Positions 52,327 to 61,145 of a stretch of DNA of 64,000 nt are shown in pieces; positions within the stretch are counted from its first letter, which is position 1; each line of letters opens with the position of its first letter. A model generated the notes under the pieces. That model was not told the origin of the DNA. It searched no databases and saw only the letters and a list, made by a program, of their open reading frames with translations. The translations under genes and the position numbers were made by a program. Source of the stretch: Flavobacteriales bacterium (GTDB lineage Bacteria; Bacteroidota; Bacteroidia; Flavobacteriales_D; Crocinitomicaceae); assembly GCA_947447525.1 (NCBI GenBank), contig CANFJL010000005.1:1-64000 (forward strand), in the 5' to 3' direction.

Positions 52327-53604
52327 TTATTTGATGACATCTTTACCGATATCTCTCCTGTAGTAACTGTTTTCAAAGGAAATTTTTTGAATAGATTCGT
52401 ATGATTTTGCTACTGCTACTTCTATATTTTTTCCGTAGGAAGTCACTGCCAATACGCGTCCACCATTCGTGAGGACTTGTGGTCCATCGGCACTAGTTCC
52501 AGCATGAAACACCAAACTATCTGCAATATTATTTAAGCCATATATAGGAATTCCTTTTTCATAGTGATTGGGATAACCTCCTGCCACCATCATTACCGTT
52601 GCGGTACTTTTGTCGGTAAACTGCATGTCGCGCTCAGAAAGTGTATTGCTTGCAATTCCTTCAAATAAGTCTAAAAGATCAGATTTCATTCTTGGTATCA
52701 CTACTTCGGTTTCGGGGTCACCCATGCGACAGTTGTATTCAATCACATAAGGATCTCCTTTGACATTGATTAAACCGAAAAATATAAATCCTTTGTACGG
52801 AATTCCTTCACTTCTTAGTCCTTTTACTGTTGGGACAATTACCTGATTATGTACTTTATCCATAAAGGCTGCATCTGCAAAAGGAACGGGAGAAACAGCG
52901 CCCATCCCACCAGTATTTTCACCTGTATCACCTTCGCCAATGCGTTTATAATCTTTCGCTTCTGGCATGAGTTTAAACGATTGACCATCCGTCATGATAA
53001 AAACTGAAAGTTCTATACCGTCCAAAAATTGTTCAATAACTACCTTTTCACTTGCGGCACCAAATCTTTTATCCTTTAACATCGAGGTTAATTCCTTCTC
53101 TGCTGTGGCCAAATCTTTTAAAATCAACACACCCTTTCCAGCAGCTAATCCATCAGCTTTCAAAACATAGGGGGCAGCCATGCCGCGCAAAAAATTAATC
53201 CCTTCAGAAAGCGTTGCTTCTGTAAAAGTGCCGTATTTTGCAGTTGGAATTCGATGTCTAGCCATGAATTCTTTGGCGTAATGCTTACTTCCTTCCAATT
53301 TTGCACCTTCCTTGCTTGGACCAATTACCGCGCAGTTTTTTAATTCTGGATCAGCTTGAAAAAAGTCATAAATTCCTAAAACTAATGGTTCTTCTGGACC
53401 CACAACAAGCATGTTGATTTGATTGTCAAGAACGAATTTCTTTATGGCCTCAAAATCGACAATTGATAAATTTACATTTTTTCCAAATTGTTTTGTTCCT
53501 GCATTTCCGGGCGCAATGAATAATTCATCAAGAATTGAACTTTGTGAAATTTTCCAAGATAATGCATGTTCTCTACCTCCAGAACCGAGTAATAATACTT
53601 TCAT
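52327..53604 (-). CDS. purD: Phosphoribosylamine-glycine ligase
   Basis: 425-residue ATP-grasp enzyme making GAR from phosphoribosylamine and glycine. 'VLLLGSGGREHALSWKI' (N-terminal fold), 'PEEPLVLGIYDFF', 'VLKADGLAAGKGVLI' (ATP-grasp), 'GTGENTGGMGAVSPVPF', 'GFIFFGLINVKGDPYVIEYNCRMGDPETEVV' and 'MVAGGYPNHYEKG' are all family signatures. Length fits. It lies 4 nt after purQ and 6 nt before the CNNM gene, so a pur-centred operon is likely. Confidence 0.97.
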   Translation of the reverse strand: MKVLLLGSGGREHALSWKISQSSILDELFIAPGNAGTKQFGKNVNLSIVDFEAIKKFVLDNQINMLVVGPEEPLVLGIYDFFQADPELKNCAVIGPSKEGAKLEGSKHYAKEFMARHRIPTAKYGTFTEATLSEGINFLRGMAAPYVLKADGLAAGKGVLILKDLATAEKELTSMLKDKRFGAASEKVVIEQFLDGIELSVFIMTDGQSFKLMPEAKDYKRIGEGDTGENTGGMGAVSPVPFADAAFMDKVHNQVIVPTVKGLRSEGIPYKGFIFFGLINVKGDPYVIEYNCRMGDPETEVVIPRMKSDLLDLFEGIASNTLSERDMQFTDKSTATVMMVAGGYPNHYEKGIPIYGLNNIADSLVFHAGTSADGPQVLTNGGRVLAVTSYGKNIEVAVAKSYESIQKISFENSYYRRDIGKDVIK

Positions 53605-53608
53605 TGAA

Positions 53609-54295
53609 TTAACAATTTTCTAAGATAGATTCAAATAATAATTTTCCATCTGTATTGGCTAAAATACTGTCTGCAGCCCTTTCAGGATGTGGCATCATTC
53701 CAAATACATTTTTATTTTTATTGGTAACACCAGCAATATTATTCAGTGAACCATTTGGGTTGGATTCTAAATCTATTTTACCCGAGGCATCGCAGTAGCG
53801 AAATAATACTTGATCATTTTGTTCTAGTTGATCTATTGTCTTGGCATCGGCATAAAAACGACCTTCTCCATGGGCAATAGGTATTTTGAAAGTTCGATCT
53901 TTGTCCAAGCTTTTTGAAATCCCTGCACTTTTGGAGTCTGCCTTTAAAAAAATGTTCTTGCAAATAAATTTTTGCTGATCATTGTGTAATAAGGCACCAT
54001 CAAGCAAACCTGATTCTGTTAATATTTGAAAACCATTGCAAACACCAAGTACATAACCTCCACGATTTGCATGCGCCATTACTTCTTTCATAATAGGCGA
54101 AAATTTTGCAATCGCACCGGATCGTAAATAATCACCGTAAGAAAATCCACCTGGCAATACCACCATGTCTACATTTTTAATGCTGGTATCCTTGTGCCAA
54201 AGCTCTTCTACTTGCTGACCTAACAGGTTTCTCAAGACATAAATCATATCCTGATCACAATTAGAACCTGGAAATGTAATAACACCAAATTTCAT
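53609..54295 (-). CDS. purQ: Phosphoribosylformylglycinamidine synthase, glutaminase subunit
   Basis: 228-residue class I glutamine amidotransferase that feeds ammonia to PurL in the multi-subunit FGAM synthase. 'VITFPGSNCDQDMIYV' at the N-terminus, nucleophile elbow 'GVCNGFQILTESGLL' (Cys), and the His/Glu pair in 'GMMPHPERAAD'. Length is normal. The presence of separate PurQ implies this organism uses the small, three-part (PurS/L/Q) enzyme rather than the large fused PurL; purL and purS are not in the window. Confidence 0.97.
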   Translation of the reverse strand: MKFGVITFPGSNCDQDMIYVLRNLLGQQVEELWHKDTSIKNVDMVVLPGGFSYGDYLRSGAIAKFSPIMKEVMAHANRGGYVLGVCNGFQILTESGLLDGALLHNDQQKFICKNIFLKADSKSAGISKSLDKDRTFKIPIAHGEGRFYADAKTIDQLEQNDQVLFRYCDASGKIDLESNPNGSLNNIAGVTNKNKNVFGMMPHPERAADSILANTDGKLLFESILENC

Positions 54296-54335
54296 GGTAA
54301 ATCGAATTAAATTAATTGTTTTTTAAAATCTAATA

Positions 54336-54343
54336 CAAATGTA
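54336..54343 (-). promoter_or_regulatory. Bacteroidota -7 box TACATTTG for purQ-purD
   Basis: Minus-strand TACATTTG ends about 40 nt before the purQ ATG in a 56-nt gap. The resulting leader would be about 35 nt; no purine riboswitch-like structure was recognised in it. Confidence 0.5.
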
Positions 54344-54351
54344 ATGAAATA

Positions 54352-55320
54352 CTAGCTTGACCAGATTTGTGGAACGAAAAACTTAAGAACAGCATACCCT
54401 ATAGTTAAGTAAAACAATACACTTGCCATAATACCGAAACGCTTGTTAAGAAAAGAAAAAGAAAGAAGGATAGACAGTGGAATCATCAGCAAACTGAAGC
54501 GCTCAATTTGTTGATAAAAAATATAATCAACACCACCGATTACAACTGAAATAATTACCAAAAGCCAAATCATCTGAATTTGCTTTTTGAGTCGGTTGGA
54601 ACTGGTAATTAATCGATCCCTAATTCCAATTAAACTTAGTAGAAGGGAAGCACTGCATAATGAAAGGGAAACTATAAAGTCTTTATGTAAGTGAATTCGA
54701 GAATGTGTGAAAATTAGGTTCATATCAAAATGATGCTTGTGAAAGATTAAAAAGTAGGCGCCAAATAATAATGGACAAATATAACCAGCTATAAATAATA
54801 TTAATTCTCGAAAAACAAAAGGACGTATTATCAAAAACATCGCAATAAATACAGGGAAGAAAAGGAGTAATGGTGGATGAAGACTTGCAGCAATTCCTGC
54901 GTAAAATGCACCATTGAATATCTGCATCTTGCCGTCTTCATTTTGTTTAAGTAAGAAAAACTGATATAAACAGGCAATGATAAATAAATGAGATAATAAT
55001 ATTCCATCTAGCCTATAAAAAGAAAAATAAAAACTTAGTGAAATAACATAAAGTAATGATACAATATAGGAATTTCGGTCCTGGAATTCGTGCTTATTAT
55101 AGATGAAATTTAAAAATACAGCATTGATAGTAACCAAAAGAAACGCGAAAATTTGTGAAAGAATTAGTGAGGAAGGAAATAGGCCCGTCCACAATCCAAA
55201 GTCAACTTTCTCTGAAAAATCATAGTAATTCAACTGACCATTGAGCAAATAAAAGCCACCAATGATAATAGGAATAAAAAATAAAGCAATAATTCTATTG
55301 CCGAGAAAGAAGCGAATCAT
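54352..55320 (-). CDS. DUF6427-like multipass membrane protein
   Basis: 322 residues with about nine or ten predicted membrane helices throughout and aromatic-rich loops ('FFLGNRIIALFFIPIIIGGFYLLNGQ', 'LLLFFPVFIAMFLIIRPFVFRELILF'). The N-terminal 'MIRFFLGNR' and size fit the Bacteroidota DUF6427 family; this is from memory and not certain. No motif of transport or enzymatic activity. It is divergent from the DksA-like gene and lies 56 nt upstream of purQ on the same strand. Confidence 0.75.
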   Translation of the reverse strand: MIRFFLGNRIIALFFIPIIIGGFYLLNGQLNYYDFSEKVDFGLWTGLFPSSLILSQIFAFLLVTINAVFLNFIYNKHEFQDRNSYIVSLLYVISLSFYFSFYRLDGILLSHLFIIACLYQFFLLKQNEDGKMQIFNGAFYAGIAASLHPPLLLFFPVFIAMFLIIRPFVFRELILFIAGYICPLLFGAYFLIFHKHHFDMNLIFTHSRIHLHKDFIVSLSLCSASLLLSLIGIRDRLITSSNRLKKQIQMIWLLVIISVVIGGVDYIFYQQIERFSLLMIPLSILLSFSFLNKRFGIMASVLFYLTIGYAVLKFFVPQIWSS

Positions 55321-55399
55321 AATGCGAAAATAGAGATAATATTTTTGTCATGCATTAGCAAAAAAATGTAATTAATTTAAACTTAATGTTTTATTTCTC

Positions 55400-55428
55400 T
55401 TTGCACAAATGGAAAAATTATATATTTG
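55400..55428 (+). promoter_or_regulatory. Promoter for the DksA-like gene (TTTG-N17-TATATTTG)
   Basis: TTTG at 55400-55403 and TATATTTG at 55421-55428, spaced 17 nt (19 is the consensus). The leader would be about 35 nt to the ATG at 55467. Confidence 0.6.
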
Positions 55429-55466
55429 TTTTCCTTTTGTTTTTGGAAGGGATTAATAATAAGATT

Positions 55467-55850
55467 ATGTCAACAATTAAAAATAGGTACACAGATAAAG
55501 ACTTGGAAGAATTCAAGAATTTAATCAATGAAAAATTAAAGGTTGCTCATGTAGATTACAGTCTTTTAGTAGGATCACTATCTCATAATGATGATCATGG
55601 CACCGACGATACAGGTCGTTCTTTTAACATGATGGAAGATGGTTCAGAAACGCTTTCTCGTGAGGAAGTTGCTCAGTTAGCAGCCCGTCAAGAAAAATTC
55701 ATTCAAAGCTTAAATGCTGCTCTTGTGCGTATAGAAAATAAAACTTACGGTGTTTGTCGCGTTACTGGATTGTTAATTCCAAAAGAAAGATTGCGCTTAG
55801 TTCCTCATGCTACCATGAGTATTGACGCAAAAAATTCACAGAAGAATTAG
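55467..55850 (+). CDS. TraR/DksA-family protein lacking most zinc cysteines
   Basis: 127 residues from the ATG at 55467; the ORF track's 154-residue version begins in the promoter region with a hydrophobic run that is not part of the family. A coiled-coil N-terminal half ('DKDLEEFKNLINEKLKVAH') is followed by the DksA-like segment 'NAALVRIENKTYGVCRVTGLLIPKERLRLVPHATMS'. Only one Cys of the usual four is present, so zinc binding through a C4 site is not possible. This form is usual in Bacteroidota. It likely binds RNA polymerase's secondary channel, but that is inference. It shares one base with the lspA start. Confidence 0.88.
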   Translation: MSTIKNRYTDKDLEEFKNLINEKLKVAHVDYSLLVGSLSHNDDHGTDDTGRSFNMMEDGSETLSREEVAQLAARQEKFIQSLNAALVRIENKTYGVCRVTGLLIPKERLRLVPHATMSIDAKNSQKN

Positions 55851-56503
55851 TGAAAAAGAAGTTATCTATTGTCGCAATTGTTGTAGTTGCCTTATTAATT
55901 TTAGACCAAGTACTAAAAGTATACATCAAAACTTCTTTTCAACCAGATGAAACGAGGTATGTTTTTGGATCTTGGTTTGCATTGCATTATATTGAGAATC
56001 AAGGCATGGCTTTCGGGACTACTTTCGGATCTGGGATGCTACCAAAATTAGCTTTAAGTATATTTCGTATTGTTGCTATCGTATTTATTGCTATTTACTT
56101 CACAAGGGAACTTAAAAACGAAGCGAGTTTATTTTTTTTAGTAGCCATTGGTTTTGTTTGGGCAGGAGCAACGGGTAACTTGATTGACTCCATGTTCTAT
56201 GACTTTATTTTTCCATTCAATCCATGCGATGGCTTCAATCAAGTTGAGGGTTCAGGTGTTAAAAGAATTTGCTCTGATTATGGATTTTCTTATCCTGTTC
56301 ATGTTCGAAATCAAGGATTTCTGCTTGGAAATGTAGTGGATATGTTTCAGTTTGATGCGACATACCCGAGTTGGGTTCCCTATTTGGCTGGAAAACAAGT
56401 TTTTCCTGCTATTTGGAATTTAGCCGATGCTTCTATTACTACTGGAGTAGGCTTGATTATTATTCGTCAACGCTCTATTTTTTCAAAGAAAAAACAAGCA
56501 TAA
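55850..56503 (+). CDS. lspA: Lipoprotein signal peptidase
   Basis: 217 residues with a GTG start sharing one base with the upstream stop (TAGTG). It cleaves prolipoproteins before the lipid-modified Cys in the inner membrane. Four helices with the catalytic Asp pair D164 ('GNVVDMFQF') and D193 ('WNLADASIT'), and 'GATGNLIDSM' at 106-115. It is about 50 residues longer than E. coli LspA (164) because of a periplasmic insertion at 121-160 with Cys residues ('NPCDGFNQ', 'RICSDYG'), a form common in Bacteroidota. Matches the many lipoproteins in this window. Confidence 0.96.
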   Translation: MKKKLSIVAIVVVALLILDQVLKVYIKTSFQPDETRYVFGSWFALHYIENQGMAFGTTFGSGMLPKLALSIFRIVAIVFIAIYFTRELKNEASLFFLVAIGFVWAGATGNLIDSMFYDFIFPFNPCDGFNQVEGSGVKRICSDYGFSYPVHVRNQGFLLGNVVDMFQFDATYPSWVPYLAGKQVFPAIWNLADASITTGVGLIIIRQRSIFSKKKQA

Positions 56504-56504
56504 T

Positions 56505-58976
56505 TTAGAAATTCCATTTCATATTTCGATCGTCTAAGATCGCAAATGAAACTTTCCAAGTGGCTTTTAAAGGTGTTTGATTACCGTCTGATACGACTCC
56601 ATATAAACCAATTCTTAAGCGTCTTCTTGATAATTTGAAATTCCTTTCCAAACCAGCTAACAATTCATAATGTTGGTAGTTATACTGTTTTACATACATG
56701 GCGCCACCTCCTACAACCAATCCAATTCGTGTTTTTTTCATCAATGGAATTTTATTAATGATAGATCCGTTATCATGATGAACAAAATGAGCTTCATAAA
56801 TAAAGTCTTTGGTAACAAGACTTGAATCTAAGCCCTGAAAAGAATAGAGTGGATTTGAAAACCAAATGGGATCACTTCTTCTTTGATATTTATAATCAGG
56901 ATCTCTCAAAACTTTTGAACTTAGAAACTTCCCAACCGCAATTCTATAGCTTGTTGTTCCTAAAGTTTTGAATTTAAAGGTTTGCATGATATTAAAGTTC
57001 ATGTATTCATGATTGATGTCACTTCCAAACAATTTTGGAATTCCTCTTTCGTAGAATAAAGAAAATGTAGGATAAGCCGAGCCTAAAAGTACTTTTCGAT
57101 AAGGCTCTCGCATATATTTTTGGTAAGGAGTATAACTGATGCTAGCAATTCCAAGAAGAGCTTGATAGGTGTTAAATTCTTTGGGGTTATTGTTCGGGAT
57201 CGCATTATTGAATATGTTTACGAATTTATAATTTTCAATACTTCTCCTCTCTGAAAATTCAGTTTCTAAACCAAAATAAAAACCGTTAAATAATTCATAG
57301 GAAAATGAACCTCTTAGCTTAGTGGTCTCAATAAAGTTTTCTCTTTTATACACCTGAGTTATGGCATCATAGCCGCGAATTACATCAAAATCATGATTTA
57401 TTGAGGCACGAATGGTACCGAAATGAAAGGGATCAAATTTATATTTCCACCAAGTGTCCCCTTTAATGTCACCATTTATTAAACCGTAAGAAACTCTTGT
57501 GTAGGATTCAAGTGTGCGTTCATCTTTCCATTTTTTAAAATAATCGAAACTTGGGGTAAGTCTTGGTCCTGCAATATAAATAGGTTGTACAAATGTCGCA
57601 ACCGAACCAATGGTCCATTGTGTTTTGTTAGGGCGATTTCGGTGGTCTACACCAAACCAAAGTATTTTTAAGGCTGTTATTTTATTAAAGATACGGTCTA
57701 CAGAATCTAAATATTCAACTCTGTTTTGAGCGTCATGAATACTGTCCTTGATGAGGATGAATCTTTTTTCTGCATCACTTAAATTCGCTGGCCTGTTCGC
57801 AGCCCAATAAGCAGTATCTTTTTCATAGGCTTCTTGTGTAGTAACAGCCAATTCTGTTCCGAAAAATTTCGCGTCAAATTTAGGCTTGAAATTATAATTA
57901 TCGAAAAGAGCAATAGTTGAACAGGTAGAAGTTTCTGTTTTATATTTCACACCATACTCTAAAGTTTGATCAGAAAGTACACAAATGGAATCTCCAGGGT
58001 GGGTAAAGGTTTGTTTTATGGTGAAGTGATCGTAAATCAATAAATTTCCTTTATTCATGGTCAACTCCAATTTTTGCACCAACCACAAAGTATCAATTAC
58101 CCAGATATAACCTTCTAAGGTAGTGGTTGCTGTATTTCGTGGACTGATTTTAATCTTAGATATCATTTGACCGTTCTCTTCGTATTTTGCTTCTAATTTA
58201 TATTTATAAGAAAGTATACCAGGACTTGAAATGGGAGAGCTTACTGGAGTTTGGTGCAGATCATCTAAATGTAATAAGTTCTCGAAGAAGTTAAAATTAG
58301 ATTTTACCGTTGTTGTATAATACAGTGTTTTGTCACTTCCTCTTAAAGTATAGGCGTTTCGAAATTCCTTTACCTTACCAATGGGCATATAATTTCTTTG
58401 AAGATTAACTTCAACCAAGTTCATCTTATTGGCTTCCAGATTAACTTCTTTTTTTTCTTCCGCTAAGGGATCGTCATTGTCAACAACCTCTTTTTTGTTT
58501 TTTATATCCTTCTGTTTAAAATCAATTGTTTCACTGGCTTTGATATAAACATCAACTGAATGAGGGTAATTCCATGGATTAATCTGATCTCTTTTCGCAA
58601 CAACTTTTAACATAATATCCCTTCCAGGATTAGTTTTCTTGACTGAAAAATCTATGGATTCAAATTCTTGCACTTTACTTGGAAATAGTGTCATGTCTTT
58701 TTGCTGATCAGAATTACTAACACTTATATAGGTTTCGCGTACTTCAAATCCTGCAGCATCAAAGATCAAGAAATATTCACTTGGCATTAGGGACAATTCA
58801 TACACGCCTTCTACATCACTCACGGTGCGATATTCAGGTGCGTTTTTGACATAAATTTTGGTGAATGGAATTGGATTATTTTTTTCATCTACTACTTTAC
58901 CGCGTACAAATTGTTGACTAAAGGAAATAGTCGTAATTAATAAGAGGAAGAAAGTAAAAATTAAGCGCATAATCAT
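56505..58976 (-). CDS. DUF5686/CarboxypepD-regulatory-like outer-membrane protein
   Basis: 823 residues. Signal peptide ('MIMRLIFTFFLLLITTISFSQ'; a second ATG two codons in is equally possible), a carboxypeptidase-regulatory-like N-terminal beta sandwich ('FVRGKVVDEKNNPIPFTKIYVKN', 'VSDVEGVYELSLMP'), then a long beta-rich part ending as a barrel ('RRLRIGLYGVVSDGNQTPLKATWKVSFAILDDRNMKWNF'; the final Phe is typical of outer-membrane proteins). It fits the DUF5686 family of Bacteroidota. Role unknown; it is last in the coaX-lptC operon and may be cell-envelope related. Confidence 0.87.
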   Translation of the reverse strand: MIMRLIFTFFLLLITTISFSQQFVRGKVVDEKNNPIPFTKIYVKNAPEYRTVSDVEGVYELSLMPSEYFLIFDAAGFEVRETYISVSNSDQQKDMTLFPSKVQEFESIDFSVKKTNPGRDIMLKVVAKRDQINPWNYPHSVDVYIKASETIDFKQKDIKNKKEVVDNDDPLAEEKKEVNLEANKMNLVEVNLQRNYMPIGKVKEFRNAYTLRGSDKTLYYTTTVKSNFNFFENLLHLDDLHQTPVSSPISSPGILSYKYKLEAKYEENGQMISKIKISPRNTATTTLEGYIWVIDTLWLVQKLELTMNKGNLLIYDHFTIKQTFTHPGDSICVLSDQTLEYGVKYKTETSTCSTIALFDNYNFKPKFDAKFFGTELAVTTQEAYEKDTAYWAANRPANLSDAEKRFILIKDSIHDAQNRVEYLDSVDRIFNKITALKILWFGVDHRNRPNKTQWTIGSVATFVQPIYIAGPRLTPSFDYFKKWKDERTLESYTRVSYGLINGDIKGDTWWKYKFDPFHFGTIRASINHDFDVIRGYDAITQVYKRENFIETTKLRGSFSYELFNGFYFGLETEFSERRSIENYKFVNIFNNAIPNNNPKEFNTYQALLGIASISYTPYQKYMREPYRKVLLGSAYPTFSLFYERGIPKLFGSDINHEYMNFNIMQTFKFKTLGTTSYRIAVGKFLSSKVLRDPDYKYQRRSDPIWFSNPLYSFQGLDSSLVTKDFIYEAHFVHHDNGSIINKIPLMKKTRIGLVVGGGAMYVKQYNYQHYELLAGLERNFKLSRRRLRIGLYGVVSDGNQTPLKATWKVSFAILDDRNMKWNF

Positions 58977-58999
58977 TTAACAATCTAATGGTTGATTTG

Positions 59000-59230
59000 T
59001 TATTTCTTTTTATCGTTGGCCTCTTGTTGTGCTAAAAATGCCGCATGTTTCTCAAAGCGTTTCATCATCCAGGTTTTGAAAAAGTACATTCCTAAAGCCA
59101 TCGCTACAATAATATAATAAGACACCCAGCGATCAAAACCAACGGTGATTCCTTTAACGGTTACTATTAAAAACAAGACGATGCTCAATAGCAGCCAAAA
59201 ATATCTCATTACTTTATTATAGATTCCCAT
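59000..59230 (-). CDS. Small two-helix membrane protein, 76 aa
   Basis: 76 residues with two membrane helices (about 9-27 and 37-55) and a basic, lysine-rich C-terminal tail ('KHAAFLAQQEANDKKK'). Lies 4 nt after lptC and 23 nt before the DUF5686-type gene on the same strand, so it is a real operon member. No known family recognised. Its position next to LptC makes a role in LPS transport or envelope maintenance worth testing, but this is association only. Confidence 0.75.
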   Translation of the reverse strand: MGIYNKVMRYFWLLLSIVLFLIVTVKGITVGFDRWVSYYIIVAMALGMYFFKTWMMKRFEKHAAFLAQQEANDKKK

Positions 59231-59234
59231 AATT

Positions 59235-59807
59235 TCAATTTATTTCTTCTGATTTATCAATAGTAACCCTGCCACTCGGTTTTAAAATTTCAAAGCGACT
59301 AAAGTCTTGCTTGGTTTTAATTCCTTGTCCAATTAATATTCCTTTCGGTGATTTGACAATTACCTGTGCAGGTGTGAAAATAGTACTGTCTTTTTGAGTC
59401 CAATATAAAACTTCAGTTTCTAATGTTTGTTTTTTAGCGTAATTGTAAAGTCGAACTGAATCTCTAACCATAAGCTCTCCTTTATTGTAATTTATTTCAC
59501 CATAAAGTGCTGTTAATGTTGATATAATTTGACCTTTTTCAGAGAAAAAATTCACGCGCAAACTATCTCTTAATTTAGTTACATGATCCGGATGATGATA
59601 AGTTTCAGCTAGAGATGTTTTCAATTCAACTCGTGCATAACCTGCTTCAGCAAATATCATTTCTAAATCTTTAATCGTCTCGTCAGGAGATTTGGGATTG
59701 TAGGTAACCTTTTGTACGGCACTTAAATCATTTTCACAGGAAATGCTGAGTCCTATGGTAAGAACAACAAGTATTCCGCTTACAATTTTTTGTGCTGCTG
59801 CGATCAA
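59235..59807 (-). CDS. lptC: LPS export protein LptC
   Basis: 190 residues of LptC/YrbK type. The signal sequence contains 'GLSISCENDLS', a lipobox with Cys at about 24, so it is probably a lipoprotein rather than the usual N-anchored form. The mature domain has the LptC/LptA jellyroll signature strands ('LEMIFAEAGYARVELKTSLAETY', 'LTALYGEINYNKGELMVRDSVRLYN', 'VIVKSPKGILIGQGIKTKQD'). It passes LPS from the LptBFG complex to the periplasmic bridge. Adjacent: the barrel gene ends directly at its start (0-nt gap). Confidence 0.9.
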   Translation of the reverse strand: MIAAAQKIVSGILVVLTIGLSISCENDLSAVQKVTYNPKSPDETIKDLEMIFAEAGYARVELKTSLAETYHHPDHVTKLRDSLRVNFFSEKGQIISTLTALYGEINYNKGELMVRDSVRLYNYAKKQTLETEVLYWTQKDSTIFTPAQVIVKSPKGILIGQGIKTKQDFSRFEILKPSGRVTIDKSEEIN

Positions 59808-61145
59808 TTAATCTAATTTTCGTTTTCTAAACCAAGGTTCAAATCGAGCAGGAGAAAGGATCACTCCGAAGTTAATTCCAACATAACTTTCCATCAAATG
59901 TCCCGCTGAGAAAGTTCCTCGTTGACCTAAACTAATGCCAAAATTTAAGGTAGATAAAGATTGTTGAGCCAAGATAGGAATGCCAACACCAATGGTCAGA
60001 CCTTTATCAACATATTGAATTTGATCCTTGAAATACGGCAATTGATCTCGATAAGCTCCAATGCGATAGGATAGTTTGTCAAATGCTTTTAAACTGGCAA
60101 TATTCTCATAAATTTTTGATTCTGGACAAAATTGAATTCCGATTCCAAAATGTTGTCCATTTCCCGAATTCCAAGCCGCAATACTGTCAAAATCATGGGT
60201 AAATCCAGATTTGAAACTGTAAGATAAATTTAACATAAGATTAGGATGTAAAGTTCGTGCTTTTCTTTTCCAAGCGTCAAAGAAAAATCTATTGCTCATT
60301 CCAAAACTATAGGTCAAACCCGAAATGACATGTCCTGAATAAGTTACTGTACTCAAGGTATCATATTGAGTGGGATCACTCATATTATTTGAAGTGTAAA
60401 ATGCTGAAACATAAGTAGTATTCAGTTTTTGACTAGGGTCTATGGTACCTCCAAGAGACATTTGATAATGTCTACCAAATTGTTGTTTGTAGGAAAATCC
60501 AAAATCTAAATGAATTGTTTTCACCAAGAAGGAAGTGCTGCTTAAACCACCAGAATTGGAGGTGTTGCTGATCAATATACTGGAGCGGTCATTATATACA
60601 TTTCCAAATAAATAATTTACATTAGCCCCTAATGCGAAGTATGATTTCTTAGATTGCAAAAGGGCAAACGAAAATCCTACAAAAAAATCACTAACTGATC
60701 CTCTACCTGAATAATTATACTTTAAGGAATCTAAACCTGTATATATTTTTTCTGAAAAAGCATAACCTCTTTTCGCGTATGGTTTTAAACCAAAAGCCAA
60801 ACCCATTCTTTTTTTCATTTTAAATCCAAGTGCAAAATGGTCGGCTAATGCAAAAAATCGATTTGAAGTTGCAGCATCTTGTGAATATTGAGAAGCTCTA
60901 GCGTTAATCCCAATGGATAATAAGGTATTTCCTGTTGTGAGATTGGAATAAGTGGAAGGATTAAAAACATTCAATTGAGAAGAATCAAAATAAGAAACAT
61001 AGGTTCTACCTAAAGCATCGTAAATTGAATGTGACTGCTGACCAATTTCACCAATTCCATAGTAAGATACGGGATGAGTAGTCATGGTTTGACTTTGAGC
61101 GCCAAATGCAAGAGATAGTATTAATAGATTGAAAAAATTACGCAT
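59808..61145 (-). CDS. Predicted outer-membrane protein, 445 aa, between coaX and lptC
   Basis: Signal peptide 'MRNFFNLLILSLAFGAQSQ', then about 425 residues of long amphipathic strands ('IGINARASQYSQDAATSNRFFALADHFALGFKMKKRMGLAFGLKPYAKRG', split here) like a FadL/OMPP1-size barrel. The C-terminal 'SPARFEPWFRKRKLD' is basic, not a classical aromatic end. It overlaps coaX by 8 nt and directly abuts lptC. In Flavobacteriales this gene slot commonly sits between coaX and lptC; the function is not known. An outer-membrane role with LPS transport is an inference from position only. Confidence 0.8.
   Translation of the reverse strand: MRNFFNLLILSLAFGAQSQTMTTHPVSYYGIGEIGQQSHSIYDALGRTYVSYFDSSQLNVFNPSTYSNLTTGNTLLSIGINARASQYSQDAATSNRFFALADHFALGFKMKKRMGLAFGLKPYAKRGYAFSEKIYTGLDSLKYNYSGRGSVSDFFVGFSFALLQSKKSYFALGANVNYLFGNVYNDRSSILISNTSNSGGLSSTSFLVKTIHLDFGFSYKQQFGRHYQMSLGGTIDPSQKLNTTYVSAFYTSNNMSDPTQYDTLSTVTYSGHVISGLTYSFGMSNRFFFDAWKRKARTLHPNLMLNLSYSFKSGFTHDFDSIAAWNSGNGQHFGIGIQFCPESKIYENIASLKAFDKLSYRIGAYRDQLPYFKDQIQYVDKGLTIGVGIPILAQQSLSTLNFGISLGQRGTFSAGHLMESYVGINFGVILSPARFEPWFRKRKLD

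Noticed and set aside
54296-54351. Purine riboswitch before purQ
   Set aside because: The leader is too short (about 35 nt) and no purine-riboswitch core was recognised.
55386-55466. Hydrophobic N-terminal extension of the DksA-like protein
   Set aside because: It is coded by the promoter and leader (TTTG...TATATTTG); the family starts at 'MSTIKNRYTDKD'.
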